A DNA stretch of 64,000 nucleotides from Candidatus Thiodiazotropha sp. CDECU1 (GTDB lineage Bacteria; Pseudomonadota; Gammaproteobacteria; Chromatiales; Chromatiaceae), in NCBI RefSeq assembly GCF_963455295.1, contig NZ_OY734020.1, forward strand, positions 434,001 through 498,000, written 5' to 3'. Positions 24,989 to 33,225 of this stretch are shown one piece after another (the first letter of the stretch is position 1; every line of letters begins with the position of its first letter). The notes below the pieces were generated by a model. It saw only the letters and a program-made list of their open reading frames with translations, searched no databases and was not told the DNA's origin. The translations under genes and the position numbers were made by a program.

Positions 24989-25896
24989 TGTCTTTGCTGT
25001 TGCGCATCCTGGCTCTGCTGGGGTGTCTCTGGTCATACCATCTTTCAGCCGCGCCATTGCCGGTGCTGGTGGATGGCAGCTGGCTCTCCCAGAACAAAAG
25101 TAAAGTTGTTGTTCTGGATGTCAGGACCCGGATCGAGTTCATGGGTGGCCACTGGCCGCAGGCACGTTGGGCCGGCTTTAAAGAACGTGATTGGCAGGTG
25201 GCTCGCTACGGCCTGCCCGGTTATCTGCCTGATGAGAAAAAACTGGCGGAGTTGCTGGGCAGCCTTGGATTGGAAGGCAAGGAGTCGGTGATTGTGATCG
25301 GCTCCGCCAGGCAACCCAGGCGGGTCGCTGAAGCGGCTCGTGTTGTGTGGAGCCTGATGATGGCCGGCTTTCAGCAGGTTGCACTTTTAGATGGTGGTAT
25401 TGAGTCGCTGTCCACTCACGACTTGGTCAAAGGCATGCCATCCGTGGTCCAAAAAGAGTGCACCATGAGATTCCAACCTGATCTGTTGGCCGACAGCAAT
25501 CATGTGGAAGATCTATTGGGTAATAACAGGCCAGTGATCGACCTACGGCCCAAGCCCTACTTTGAAGGCTACAAGCGAGACCCGCAGGTGCCAGAAGGCG
25601 GGACGATTTACGACGGAGTCGGGATTCCGCCTGAACGGTTACTGGATGGCGACACAGGGCGGTTCCTTCCCTCGGAGATCATCCAACAGGAGTTTGAGCG
25701 TTATGACATTCAAACCATGGGAGAACTTGCCACATTCAGCGATACCGGCGTCTGGGCTGCATTGGGTTGGTTCGTATTGCATCAGATGCTGCAAAACCCA
25801 AAAGCCCGGCTCTATGACGGTTCCCTGGTGGAGTGGATAGATTGGGGCGGGGAGATGCATGACAGCACCGATGATATGGGTGGTCCGATCGGTTAA
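24988..25896 (+). CDS. Two-domain rhodanese-like protein lacking the active-site Cys
   Basis: Exported 302-aa protein with two rhodanese modules. A signal peptide (about 1-22) is followed by module 1 with VVVLDVRTRIEFMGGHWPQA, and module 2 with VIDLRPKPYFEGY, a GGTIYDGVGIPPERL segment and the active-site loop FSDTGVWAALGWFVL. Thiosulfate sulfurtransferases of this kind normally have Y-C-N-T-G-x-W at this loop; here the catalytic cysteine position is serine. Sulfur transfer by the usual persulfide mechanism is thus unlikely; binding of a sulfur compound or a structural role is possible. It is coupled to the ZnuA-like gene by a TAATG overlap. Confidence 0.78.
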   Translation: MSLLLRILALLGCLWSYHLSAAPLPVLVDGSWLSQNKSKVVVLDVRTRIEFMGGHWPQARWAGFKERDWQVARYGLPGYLPDEKKLAELLGSLGLEGKESVIVIGSARQPRRVAEAARVVWSLMMAGFQQVALLDGGIESLSTHDLVKGMPSVVQKECTMRFQPDLLADSNHVEDLLGNNRPVIDLRPKPYFEGYKRDPQVPEGGTIYDGVGIPPERLLDGDTGRFLPSEIIQQEFERYDIQTMGELATFSDTGVWAALGWFVLHQMLQNPKARLYDGSLVEWIDWGGEMHDSTDDMGGPIG

Positions 25897-25988
25897 TGTC
25901 TGTTGTGTTTTCAGTTAAGTTTGTATGACTCAATTAACGTGCATAGGTAATATCAATGCAACACGATTACAGCTTGAGAGGGAAAGCC

Positions 25989-26744
25989 ATGAAACAACTG
26001 GTTATTGCAGTCATAGGACTGTTCCTTCTGCCCAGCCTGGCCATGGCGGCAGGGGCTCCTTTTGGTTGGCAGAGGGAGGTTACCTCCCTGGTTTCACAGC
26101 TGCAGTATGAAGAGGCGGGTGAAAAGCTGAAAGGGTACTGTATTGAAGAGAAAAGTGGCGAGCTCTGCCTTGTCCTGGCGTCGGCCTATTTTGAAGGGGA
26201 GGTTAAATTCGGCATTCAATCCAAAGACATCGTTGAGGCCTACAAATATACCAAACTCGCTTGTGATTTTGGCTCAGTGGAGGGGTGTGAAGCCTATAAA
26301 GGGGCGGTTGAGAAGGGGGAATTGCTACAGCTTGTGCTGTATGAGCCGGGTGTTAAGGATCGTGACAAACAGTTAAAAAAGGCAATTCAACTGGGGCTGG
26401 ATCCCAATGTGACAACCATGTTCAGCAGAACGCTCCTGCAAGAGGCTGTCAGTGAGGAAAAAATCGAAGCGGTCAGGCTGCTGCTGGAAAATGGCGTTGA
26501 TGTCAACTACAGGGTAAGTGAGGAGGATCTGACTCCTCTCATGTACGCCATCAACACCGGTAGTAATATGATGGTTAAGCTGTTGCTGGAATATGGCGCG
26601 GATCCCGAGCAGACGATGAAGGCGGCGGACTACCTTAAAATGGGCAAGCAGGAGGTCGACGCCTGTGATTTTGCCAATAAACTGGAGAACAGGGAGATGC
26701 TTGCCCTGCTGAAGTGTGGAGACATGGCTGCTGCTGCCGAGTAG
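25989..26744 (+). CDS. Secreted Sel1/ankyrin-repeat protein
   Basis: Exported 251-aa protein: signal peptide ending near residue 20 (LAMAAG), a Sel1-like helical region with paired cysteines (YCIEEKSGELC, KLACDFGSVEGCEAY), then ankyrin repeats (RTLLQEAVSEEKIEAVRLL, LTPLMYAINTGSNMMVKLL). Two late cysteines (ACDF, LLKCGD) may pair. The ATG at 25989 follows GAGAGGG by 6 nt and starts the signal peptide; an upstream ATG at 25956 does not. It is the last gene of the redox cluster, 92 bp after the rhodanese-like gene, and probably a periplasmic protein-interaction scaffold. Confidence 0.8.
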   Translation: MKQLVIAVIGLFLLPSLAMAAGAPFGWQREVTSLVSQLQYEEAGEKLKGYCIEEKSGELCLVLASAYFEGEVKFGIQSKDIVEAYKYTKLACDFGSVEGCEAYKGAVEKGELLQLVLYEPGVKDRDKQLKKAIQLGLDPNVTTMFSRTLLQEAVSEEKIEAVRLLLENGVDVNYRVSEEDLTPLMYAINTGSNMMVKLLLEYGADPEQTMKAADYLKMGKQEVDACDFANKLENREMLALLKCGDMAAAAE

Positions 26745-27056
26745 GCCGTAGTGAAACTTTTGATAAGCTGCTGTCACTGCATTGGCCAAGCTCGTAGGGT
26801 TAAGCCGGAGTAGTCATGACCAGTTATGATAGTTGTTGTTGGTTTATCCAGCGGTGACTGTTGAAAACAAACAGGCCGGTCTTCCAGGAATACCTGATCA
26901 AATAGAATGCCCGACATTCTGGCATGCGCTGTAATGGCGTGTAGCTTAAACTGTGAGAATCTCGGCTTGATCTGACAGTAAGTGTGAGATTATCAGGTCT
27001 GTTTTGCGACCATAGCTAACGTAAAGACTTTCTTACGGTCCTTATCAAAAGAAGAC
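26745..27056. other. Intergenic region between the redox cluster and the cassette array
   Basis: No open frame with coding character was seen. The stretch marks the change from the GC-rich core cluster to AT-rich cassette DNA. Short imperfect hairpins are present (for example GTAAAGACTTTCTTAC near 27020), none with a T-run. Confidence 0.4.
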
Positions 27057-27115
27057 ATTAACGCTTCAAACACCAGCGCAGCTTTACTGCGTCGGTGTGC
27101 TTTGACTTGTTAATT
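27057..27115 (-). other. attC-like recombination site (cassette 3' end)
   Basis: The outer arms ATTAAC and GTTAAT, next arms TTCAAA/TTTGA, then CACC/GGTG and GCGCAG/CTGCGT make an imperfect 58-bp palindrome with the bulged arms typical of attC. The core triplets AAC and GTT are present but the flanking R/Y pattern is imperfect. The minus-strand TPR gene ends inside it, as integron cassette genes often do. Confidence 0.55.
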
Positions 27116-27710
27116 TTTCTATTGCCGAAAGCTTTTCTTTAGCTTTAATACTTAAGCTCGATCTAGGTGCTAAACTTACTACTTTATTATAATCATTAGA
27201 TGCCTTTTCATACTTATTAATTTCTTCATACACGCCAGCTCTACCATAATATGCGAGAGCATAATTTTTATTGATACTAATTGCAGAGTTGAACTGATAT
27301 ATTGCTTCAGAGTAGTTTTTGCTTCGTTTAGCTATGGCGCCTAATCCTGCGTAAGCTTGATAGAGATTTGTATTTAACGATATTGCCTTCTCATAGCTAT
27401 TCTTTGCTAGAACAAGGTCATCTAGATAGTAATATGCTGTACCTAAACCATGGTAAGCCGCGAATTCATTTGGGCTTTGATAAATAATATCTCTATAGAC
27501 ATTTATAGCTTCAGAATAATTTTCCTCCTGAATTAGCATAGTAGCTTTACTCAAAAGATTGTTGTTCGCTTCTGAGAATGACTTTCCTTCATCTTGAGAC
27601 TGAAAGCCCCCTTCAACACCCTTAGTTGCAATGTGCTTATCATCATGCTCATTGCAAGCTTGGAGTGAGAATATGAATAAAAGTGTAAGGGTTAAGGTGT
27701 ATTTCTTCAT
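27084..27710 (-). CDS. TPR lipoprotein on an AT-rich cassette
   Basis: Predicted lipoprotein of 208 aa with lipobox LQAC at residues 16-19, then four to five tetratricopeptide repeats (NYSEAINVYRDIIYQSPNEFAAYHGLG, LAKNSYEKAISLNTN, NYSEAIYQFNSAISINKNYALAYYGRA). TPR proteins of this kind scaffold protein complexes; no specific partner is evident. Its base composition is much more AT-rich than the upstream cluster, and its stop lies inside the attC-like site, so it looks like an integron gene cassette. The IS1111-type element sits directly upstream of its start. Confidence 0.75.
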   Translation of the reverse strand: MKKYTLTLTLLFIFSLQACNEHDDKHIATKGVEGGFQSQDEGKSFSEANNNLLSKATMLIQEENYSEAINVYRDIIYQSPNEFAAYHGLGTAYYYLDDLVLAKNSYEKAISLNTNLYQAYAGLGAIAKRSKNYSEAIYQFNSAISINKNYALAYYGRAGVYEEINKYEKASNDYNKVVSLAPRSSLSIKAKEKLSAIEKLTSQSTPTQ

Positions 27711-27823
27711 AAATTTAACAGCTTTAATAACGAGACCCCGCGTCTCAATGGTATGGACTCCTCCACCTTAAGCTGAAATCTCGCTAAAGTGACAGGTCGA
27801 CCAAAACCAACGGAGCCCATACC

Positions 27824-28849
27824 ATGAAAAATATTACCACAATCACCATAGACCTCGCCAAAGACGTGTTCCAAGTTGCTGTTTTTAATAAGTATGGTAA
27901 GAAGTTGATCAATAAGAGCATGAATTCGAAGCGATTAGTACAACTGGTATTGCAACATCCAGAAGCTTGTATCTATATGGAAGCCTGCGGATCAGCTCAT
28001 TACTGGGGAAGACGTTTCACGCAATTAGGCTACAAGGCGCAGCTGATTCCACCCCATCTGGTTGCTAAATACCGTAGTGGCAACAAAAGTGACAAAAACG
28101 ATGCCGTAGCCATTTACGAAGCATCCAAGAATCCCAATATCTACTTTGTTACCATACGTACCTTGGAGCAACAGGATCTGGCAATTCAGCATAAACTACG
28201 CAGTGGCTATATCAAACAAAGGACACAGTTAGGTAACCGCATCAGAGGCTTTGCCATGGAATATGGGATTAACTTCTCCAAGGGTTTACATCGACTGCGC
28301 CAGCAGATTACTTCAGCTTTAGAAGATGCAGAAAACGAATTAACGACCGTCGCAAGGAGCGCTTTGTGGCATTTATACAACCAGTTATTGGTCCTGGATA
28401 AAATCATTGAGGAGACGACCAGCACACTTGTCAATCACGCAAAGAAAATTGATGCCTGTTTACGACTCGAAAAGATACCTGGTGTCGGTTGGCTGGTAGC
28501 AAGCATGCTCTATGCTCGCTTAGGTGATGGCAGTGCCTTCCGTCGAGGTCGAGATGCCAGTGCAAGTCTGGGCTTGGTTCCATCCCATTCCGGAAGTGGT
28601 GGAAAGAATAGGCTTGGAAAAATCACTAAGCGGGGTGACAAGTATCTTCGCTGTTTGCTCGTACATGGGGCACGTTCTACCCTGCATAGGGTGCAGGGTA
28701 AGGAAGATGGATTGAGTCGCTGGGTACGCCAACAACTTTCTACAAAACATGCAAATAATACGGCTGTGGCATTGGCCAATAAGATAGTCAGAATGGCCTG
28801 GTCTATTTTAATCAGCGGGGATGAATATAGGGCGCCTGTCGCGCAGTAG
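27824..28849 (+). CDS. IS110/IS1111 family DEDD transposase
   Basis: 341-aa recombinase of the IS110 family. The RuvC-like N-terminal half has the DEDD acids in [15 protein letters not shown] (Asp9), [11 protein letters not shown] (Glu) and [13 protein letters not shown] (Asp). The C-terminal Transposase_20 half has [23 protein letters not shown] and the conserved serine region [19 protein letters not shown] lies upstream of the ATG. It is full-length, unlike copy 2, and may supply activity to both elements. Confidence 0.93.
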   Translation: MKNITTITIDLAKDVFQVAVFNKYGKKLINKSMNSKRLVQLVLQHPEACIYMEACGSAHYWGRRFTQLGYKAQLIPPHLVAKYRSGNKSDKNDAVAIYEASKNPNIYFVTIRTLEQQDLAIQHKLRSGYIKQRTQLGNRIRGFAMEYGINFSKGLHRLRQQITSALEDAENELTTVARSALWHLYNQLLVLDKIIEETTSTLVNHAKKIDACLRLEKIPGVGWLVASMLYARLGDGSAFRRGRDASASLGLVPSHSGSGGKNRLGKITKRGDKYLRCLLVHGARSTLHRVQGKEDGLSRWVRQQLSTKHANNTAVALANKIVRMAWSILISGDEYRAPVAQ

Positions 28850-29092
28850 CACCTCATTCATCTCAAAAGACACAGTTGTAGGCCGAGTTTAGGTAATGTA
28901 CTAACGGAAACTGACAAAATAGTCAGCCGGATAAAACCTGGGTATAACGACGGCTCTTGAAGCCACCGTCCCGATAAGGCATCTTGCAAACGGTGTATTG
29001 TACCGTTGAGGTCAGGGGTAGCTCCCCATAAACAAGACCGGATATACGTGAACCAAACTATTTCGTTTTTCCACAAAACACATTGCCAAACA
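28850..29092 (+). ncRNA. Candidate bridge RNA region of the IS1111-type element
   Basis: This non-coding 3' end is conserved with 32945-33189 of copy 2. Conserved pieces include AACCTGGGTATAACGACGG, a stem AACGGT...ACCGTT with altered loop, and GGTCAGGGGTAGCTCCCC that can fold into a hairpin. IS1111-group elements are known to carry their guide (bridge) RNA downstream of the transposase. Boundaries and strand are inferred. Confidence 0.5.
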
Positions 29093-29119
29093 GGAGGAGT
29101 CCATATACGTTATACATTT

Positions 29120-29431
29120 TTATTCATTGAACCACCCATTTTGCATTATTAGTGCTATTAACTGCAAAATTGCTGCAAGAATTATTAATAAGAAGCCTGA
29201 AATTAAGAGAGGAAGTTTCTGGGCTTTTTCAACGTGCTCAGTGGAGTTTTTCAATTGAATAAGAGCTCTATCGCTGTTTTTTTGGACAGAGCTATGTGCA
29301 TTGATATTAAATTCGTGAGCTTGAGCGACTATAGATAATGCCTTTAGGATACCTGTTACTCTAAGAGCTAGAATAGAAGAACCTGCAATACTGCATATTG
29401 CGGATATAATTTTTATCGATTCAATGTCCAT
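29120..29431 (-). CDS. Small two-helix membrane protein on a cassette
   Basis: 103-aa protein with two hydrophobic segments (about 8-28, IISAICSIAGSSILALRVTG, and about 78-97, LPLLISGFLLIILAAILQLI) flanking a polar helical region of about 45 residues. No recognisable domain. The ATG at 29431 has AGGAAAA just upstream and is preferred to the ATG at 29449. The stop codon abuts the right end of the IS1111-type element and the promoter side abuts an IS1182-type element, so this cassette is boxed in by insertions. Function unknown. Confidence 0.6.
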   Translation of the reverse strand: MDIESIKIISAICSIAGSSILALRVTGILKALSIVAQAHEFNINAHSSVQKNSDRALIQLKNSTEHVEKAQKLPLLISGFLLIILAAILQLIALIMQNGWFNE

Positions 29432-29452
29432 AATTTTCCTTTGATGCATAAC

Positions 29453-31186
29453 GAGCCTGTCGAAAAACCTGATTTCGGAAAATAGATTTCCCTATGATCA
29501 ATTTTTGACAAAGCTTTTTCATTGTTTTACTGATTAATCAACTTCTTTAATTGTTGCACCAAACTTTGTTTCATTCTCGATTCTAAGTCCATTCCCATCC
29601 ATACCGGTGGATCTTCAGGATATTGTGTAACATCATCATCAATTTCCATTGACCGTCAACTTTCCTTTTGCCTCTATAGCTGAACCGATTGATCCCAATG
29701 GCATCAGTGAGATGGCCAAACACCGGTTCAACCGTACCTAATCGTTGACTGTAGATATGGCGGCCTCTTGGGCTATCGATCTTACGCTTCATCCGTTCGA
29801 GGATTCCCGCCTTCTGTTCCTGCGTGATATCCAGTGTGACATTGATCTGCCTTGGTGTATGCTGGGCCTCGTTTCTCAGGCAGCGTTTCCTCAAGCCGCA
29901 GTTGTCGCAGTCTTGTTCGTAGCCCTGGAACTGCATGAACAGGTGATGGCCGATTCTTGCCCGACGGGCTTTTAGCCACATTGCCTTTCCGGCAGGACAC
30001 CGGCAAGTCTCGTTATTGCGGTCAACCTTAAACTCGCTCTGGCTGAACCGTTCCTTCTCTTTACGCTTGTTTCTCTCTTTCGATGCCTTGTGATCCTTGA
30101 ACCGGGGGTCGCGGGCGCGAAAGCCGGTGTCCGCCAGATAGCCGTCTATGCCTTCGGCTTCCAGGTATTCCAGGGTATCCCGGTTGTGGTATCCCGAGTC
30201 GGCAGTGATCTTGGTCTTTTGCAGTTTCCTCTCTTCTTTGGGGCTGCTCTCTTTGAAGGTCTCCCTGATCCCTTCTATTACGGGCTTGAGCAGACCATGT
30301 TCCTGGCCTTGCCCAAAGGCTTCGGCGTGCACGACCACCTGGTGTAGACTGTCGGCGGCGGCAACGCCGGTGTAGCCCTGGATAACCCCGTGGCTGGTCT
30401 TCATCTTGGCGCTTTCGTTGTCGGTGATGTTGCTTTTGACCCTCTTCCCGCTTGTGCCCTTGCGCTCGGGCTCGGTGTCCAGGTGCTGTTTGATCTTACG
30501 TGAGGCTGCTCGCAGCTTTTTGATCTGCTCTTGCTCTCGCTCGTAGATATCCGGTTGTTGTTCCGCTGTATCCTGCTCACGATGGCGTTGCAGCATGCGT
30601 CGCACCGCGCGATCGATCTTCTGTCGTTTCTTCTTCAGTTCAGCATGTGTGCCGCTCCAGCTCTTGGACGCGTTTGAGGGCAGCTTGCAGCCATCAACGG
30701 CGAACATCTCTTTACCGATCAGGCCTAACCGATCACACACCAATACGACTTGTCCAAACAGGTCGGCTATCGTATCAGGGGCGCGGGAGATGAAATCTGC
30801 TACTGTACTGTGGTCGGGTTGCAGGTCTGCCGACAGCGCCATGAACACGATATTCTCGCGACATAGGCGTTCGATCTGACGGCTGCTGGTAATGCCCTTG
30901 GAATAGGCAAGAATGATGATCTTTAACAGCAGTTTGGGATCATAGGCAGGCCGGCCTGTGCTGTCGTTTTGATACTGTTGGTCAAATGCGCTTATATCAA
31001 GCTCGTTATCGATCAGGTAGGAGAGGGAGTATTCGAAACTGCCCGGCAGGATTTGTTTCTCATAGGACACGGGCAGCATTTTCATCTGATCGTAGTTGTA
31101 ATCCTTATAACGTGCCATCTTCCTTTCTCCATGCACCGTTATTGTCTATGTGATTTTATCGGATTATGGGGTTTTCCGACAGCCTC
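29453..31186 (-). mobile_element. IS1182-type insertion sequence inserted in an attC core
   Basis: Inverted ends GAGCCTGTCGAAAAACC (plus strand, from 29453) and GAGGCTGTCGGAAAACC (minus strand, from 31186) match at 15 of 17 positions. The flanking AAC at 29450-29452 and 31187-31189 is a 3-bp direct repeat that corresponds to the GTT core triplet of an attC site. A single transposase gene fills the element, which looks complete. Confidence 0.82.
29583..31118 (-). CDS. IS1182 family DDE transposase
   Basis: 511-aa transposase. The N-terminal domain has RPAYDPKLLLKIIILAYSKGITSSRQIE and DHSTVADFISR; the catalytic core begins FAVDGCKLPSNASKSWSGT (first Asp), then TADSGYHN (second Asp), and ends with RLGTVEPVFGHLTDAIG (Glu). 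A zinc-ribbon-like C-x-x-C-x-x-R-x-x-C segment (DCDNCGLRKRC) lies between. AGGAAG lies directly before the ATG at 31118; the ATG at 31136 is less likely. Full length and without frameshifts. Confidence 0.92.
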   Translation of the reverse strand: MARYKDYNYDQMKMLPVSYEKQILPGSFEYSLSYLIDNELDISAFDQQYQNDSTGRPAYDPKLLLKIIILAYSKGITSSRQIERLCRENIVFMALSADLQPDHSTVADFISRAPDTIADLFGQVVLVCDRLGLIGKEMFAVDGCKLPSNASKSWSGTHAELKKKRQKIDRAVRRMLQRHREQDTAEQQPDIYEREQEQIKKLRAASRKIKQHLDTEPERKGTSGKRVKSNITDNESAKMKTSHGVIQGYTGVAAADSLHQVVVHAEAFGQGQEHGLLKPVIEGIRETFKESSPKEERKLQKTKITADSGYHNRDTLEYLEAEGIDGYLADTGFRARDPRFKDHKASKERNKRKEKERFSQSEFKVDRNNETCRCPAGKAMWLKARRARIGHHLFMQFQGYEQDCDNCGLRKRCLRNEAQHTPRQINVTLDITQEQKAGILERMKRKIDSPRGRHIYSQRLGTVEPVFGHLTDAIGINRFSYRGKRKVDGQWKLMMMLHNILKIHRYGWEWT

Positions 31187-31295
31187 AACGCTCGCAATAA
31201 CCGGACCGATGTAGCGGTGTTTAAGTTGTGCTAGGCTCTTTTAGCACAACTTAAACACCGCGGAATTGGGTCCGAGTTTATTGCCATTGTTAGGC
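31187..31295 (-). other. attC site of about 109 bp, interrupted at its R' core
   Basis: Read on the minus strand it opens with GCCTAAC immediately after the stop codon of the 31296-31790 gene, has outer arms GGCAATAA/TTATTGC and CGGACC/GGTCCG, a near-perfect 20-bp inner stem (GCGGTGTTTAAGTTGTGCTA and its complement, 31215-31262), and ends in GCGTT where the IS1182-type element begins. R'' and the bulged double stem are textbook for attC. Confidence 0.8.
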
Positions 31296-31790
31296 CTAGC
31301 AATTTCCATAGAATGTGTGTTCATCATTTTGATAAATTGATGAATAATTGATACTAAATTTCAGTCGAGAAATAGCCTCTTTAATATTCTCTCTACTCTC
31401 GGGATCATAAGTAATATCCAGCAACATAAGATCTTCGCCTGGGCCGTATACGTCATCGATAGATGGTAAAAAATGCTTACACTTGGCATCCCCTATTACA
31501 TCAATTCCAATACCAATAAGCGCATTTTTCATTAATCCATCACCTTGACTAGGAACTTGTTTTCCGTCCACTTCAATGGCAAAGCTTTTAATAATAGCTG
31601 GCCCAAGGCCATTACTTCGCATAGTAAATATTACTTCTTCTTCCGAAGTATGGTCACTATGAACGGAAATATTTGGCTTTACTGACAATCGAAAATGTTT
31701 GCGTTGTAAATAACCCTGCCATATCGATACTCCTACTGCTATTGATGCAATAATTACAGCAGATGAGGCAATTATATCGCTTGTATCCAT
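31296..31790 (-). CDS. Cassette-borne single-pass membrane protein
   Basis: 164-aa protein with one N-terminal membrane helix (about 6-24, IIASSAVIIASIAVGVSIW) and a soluble domain rich in beta strands (KPNISVHSDHTSEEEVIFTMRSNGLG, PAIIKSFAIEVDGK). No catalytic motif is visible. The TAG stop is directly followed by the attC R'' box GCCTAAC, and GTTAGGC lies 17 bp before its ATG, so this is a complete integron gene cassette. Lower GC than the flanking core genes. Function unknown. Confidence 0.75.
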   Translation of the reverse strand: MDTSDIIASSAVIIASIAVGVSIWQGYLQRKHFRLSVKPNISVHSDHTSEEEVIFTMRSNGLGPAIIKSFAIEVDGKQVPSQGDGLMKNALIGIGIDVIGDAKCKHFLPSIDDVYGPGEDLMLLDITYDPESRENIKEAISRLKFSINYSSIYQNDEHTFYGNC

Positions 31791-31814
31791 ATACTCTGAT
31801 TTCCTGGGCCTAAC

Positions 31815-33216
31815 AGCTTTATTAACGAGACCCCGCGTCTCAATGGTATGGACTCCTCCACCTTAAGTCGAAATCTCGTTAAAGTGACAGGTCGACCAAA
31901 ACCAACGGAGCCCATACCATGAAAAATACTACCACAATCACCATAGACCTCGCCAAAGATGTATTCCAAGTTGCTGTTTTTAATAAATTTGGTAAACAAT
32001 TAGTCAATAAGGACGTGAATTCAAAGCAGTTGGCGAAACTGGTTATGCAACATCCAGGAGCCTGCATTTACATGGAAGCCTGTGGGTCAGCCCATTATTG
32101 GGGGAGACGATTCACGCAATTAGGCTACAAGGCTCACTTGATTCCGCCCCATTTGGTTGCTAAATATCGTACCAGCAACAAGAGCGACAAAAACGATGCT
32201 GTGGCTATTTATGAAGCATCCAAAAATCCTCATGTTTACTTCGTTTCAATACGTACCCTGGAGCAACAGGATCTAGCAACGCAACATAAATTGCGAAGTG
32301 AGTATATCAAGCAAAGAACGTAGTTAGGTAACCGTATCCGTGGATTCGCAATGGAATATGGAGTTAACTTCTCACGTGGCATACATCGATTGCGCCATCA
32401 GATTCCTTCCGCCCTGGAAGATGCAGAGAATGAATTAACATTAGTTGCAAGAACATGCTTGTGGGATTTATACAACCAGTTGTTGGCCCTAGACAAAATC
32501 ATTGAGCAGGCGACGACCATTCTGGTTAGTCATGCCAAACAAATTGATGCTTGTGTGCGACTCGAAAAAATACCCGGTGTAAGCTGGCTAGTTGCGAGCA
32601 TGCTCTATGCACGATTAGGTAATGGTAGTGCCTTCCAGCGAGGCCGAGATGCCAGCGTGAGCCTGGGTTTGGTACCATCCCATTCCGGTAGTGGTGGAAA
32701 GAACCGATTAGGAAAAATCACTAAACGGGGTGACAAGTATCTTCGCTGTTTGCTGGTGCATGGCGCGCGGTCTACCCTGCATAGAGTACACGGCAAGAAG
32801 GATGGATTGAGTGCTTGGGTACGCCAGCAACTGTCCACAAAACATGCAAACAATACAGCTGTGGCATTGGCTAATAAGATAGTCAGGATGGCCTGGTCAT
32901 TTTTGATTACTGGCGATGAATATAGATCCCCTGTAGCTCAGTAGCATCATATTCATTTCAAATGCCACAGTTGTAAACCGAGTTTTGGCAGTGTATTAAC
33001 GGAAAGTGACAAATAGTCAGCCAGATAAAACCTGGGTATAACGACGGCTCTTGAAGCCACTGTCTCGATAAGGTATCTGGCAAACGGTGAATTAAGCCGT
33101 TAAGGTCAGGGGTAGCTCCCCATAATAAAGACCGGATATACGTGAACTAAAACTATTTCGTTATTTTCCTGAAAATACATTGCTGAACAGGAGGAGTCCA
33201 TATACGTTATACATTT
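31815..33216 (+). mobile_element. IS1111-type insertion sequence, copy 2, defective transposase
   Basis: Homologue of the element at 27720-29118, with the same subterminal repeats ATGGACTCCTCC (31848-31859) and GGAGGAGTCCAT (33190-33201) and a conserved 3' non-coding end (32945-33189). It differs at many synonymous sites, so it is a related insertion rather than a recent duplicate. Left flank GCCTAAC and right flank CGTTATAC look like the two halves of an attC site. Ends approximate. Confidence 0.83.
31919..32944 (+). pseudogene. IS110/IS1111 transposase interrupted by an amber codon
   Basis: Aligned with the intact copy, codon 135 is TAG (32321-32323) where the intact gene has CAG in the context [11 protein letters not shown]. 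The frame is otherwise open on both sides, giving products of 134 aa and, from a downstream ATG at 32351, 197 aa. The DEDD acids and the C-terminal serine region remain. Amber suppression could restore it; otherwise it depends on copy 1 in trans. Confidence 0.88.
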
Positions 33217-33225
33217 TTAGGCGAA

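Larger units (their letters stand above)
27720..29118 (+). mobile_element. IS1111-type (IS110 family) insertion sequence, copy 1, apparently intact
   Basis: Contains a full transposase gene and subterminal inverted repeats ATGGACTCCTCC (27753-27764) and GGAGGAGTCCAT (29093-29104), the hallmark of the IS1111 subgroup. The outer boundaries are approximate: sequence shared with copy 2 extends from about 27716 to 29122. The transposase reads opposite to the surrounding minus-strand cassettes. Left and right flanks (GTTAAAT on the minus strand; CGTTATAC on the plus) look like halves of an attC site. Confidence 0.85.

Noticed and set aside
27716-33219. Direct repeats suggesting a CRISPR array or a composite transposon
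   Set aside because: The repeats are two full IS1111-type elements, not short spaced repeats. Their divergence and the other insertions between them argue against a single composite transposon.
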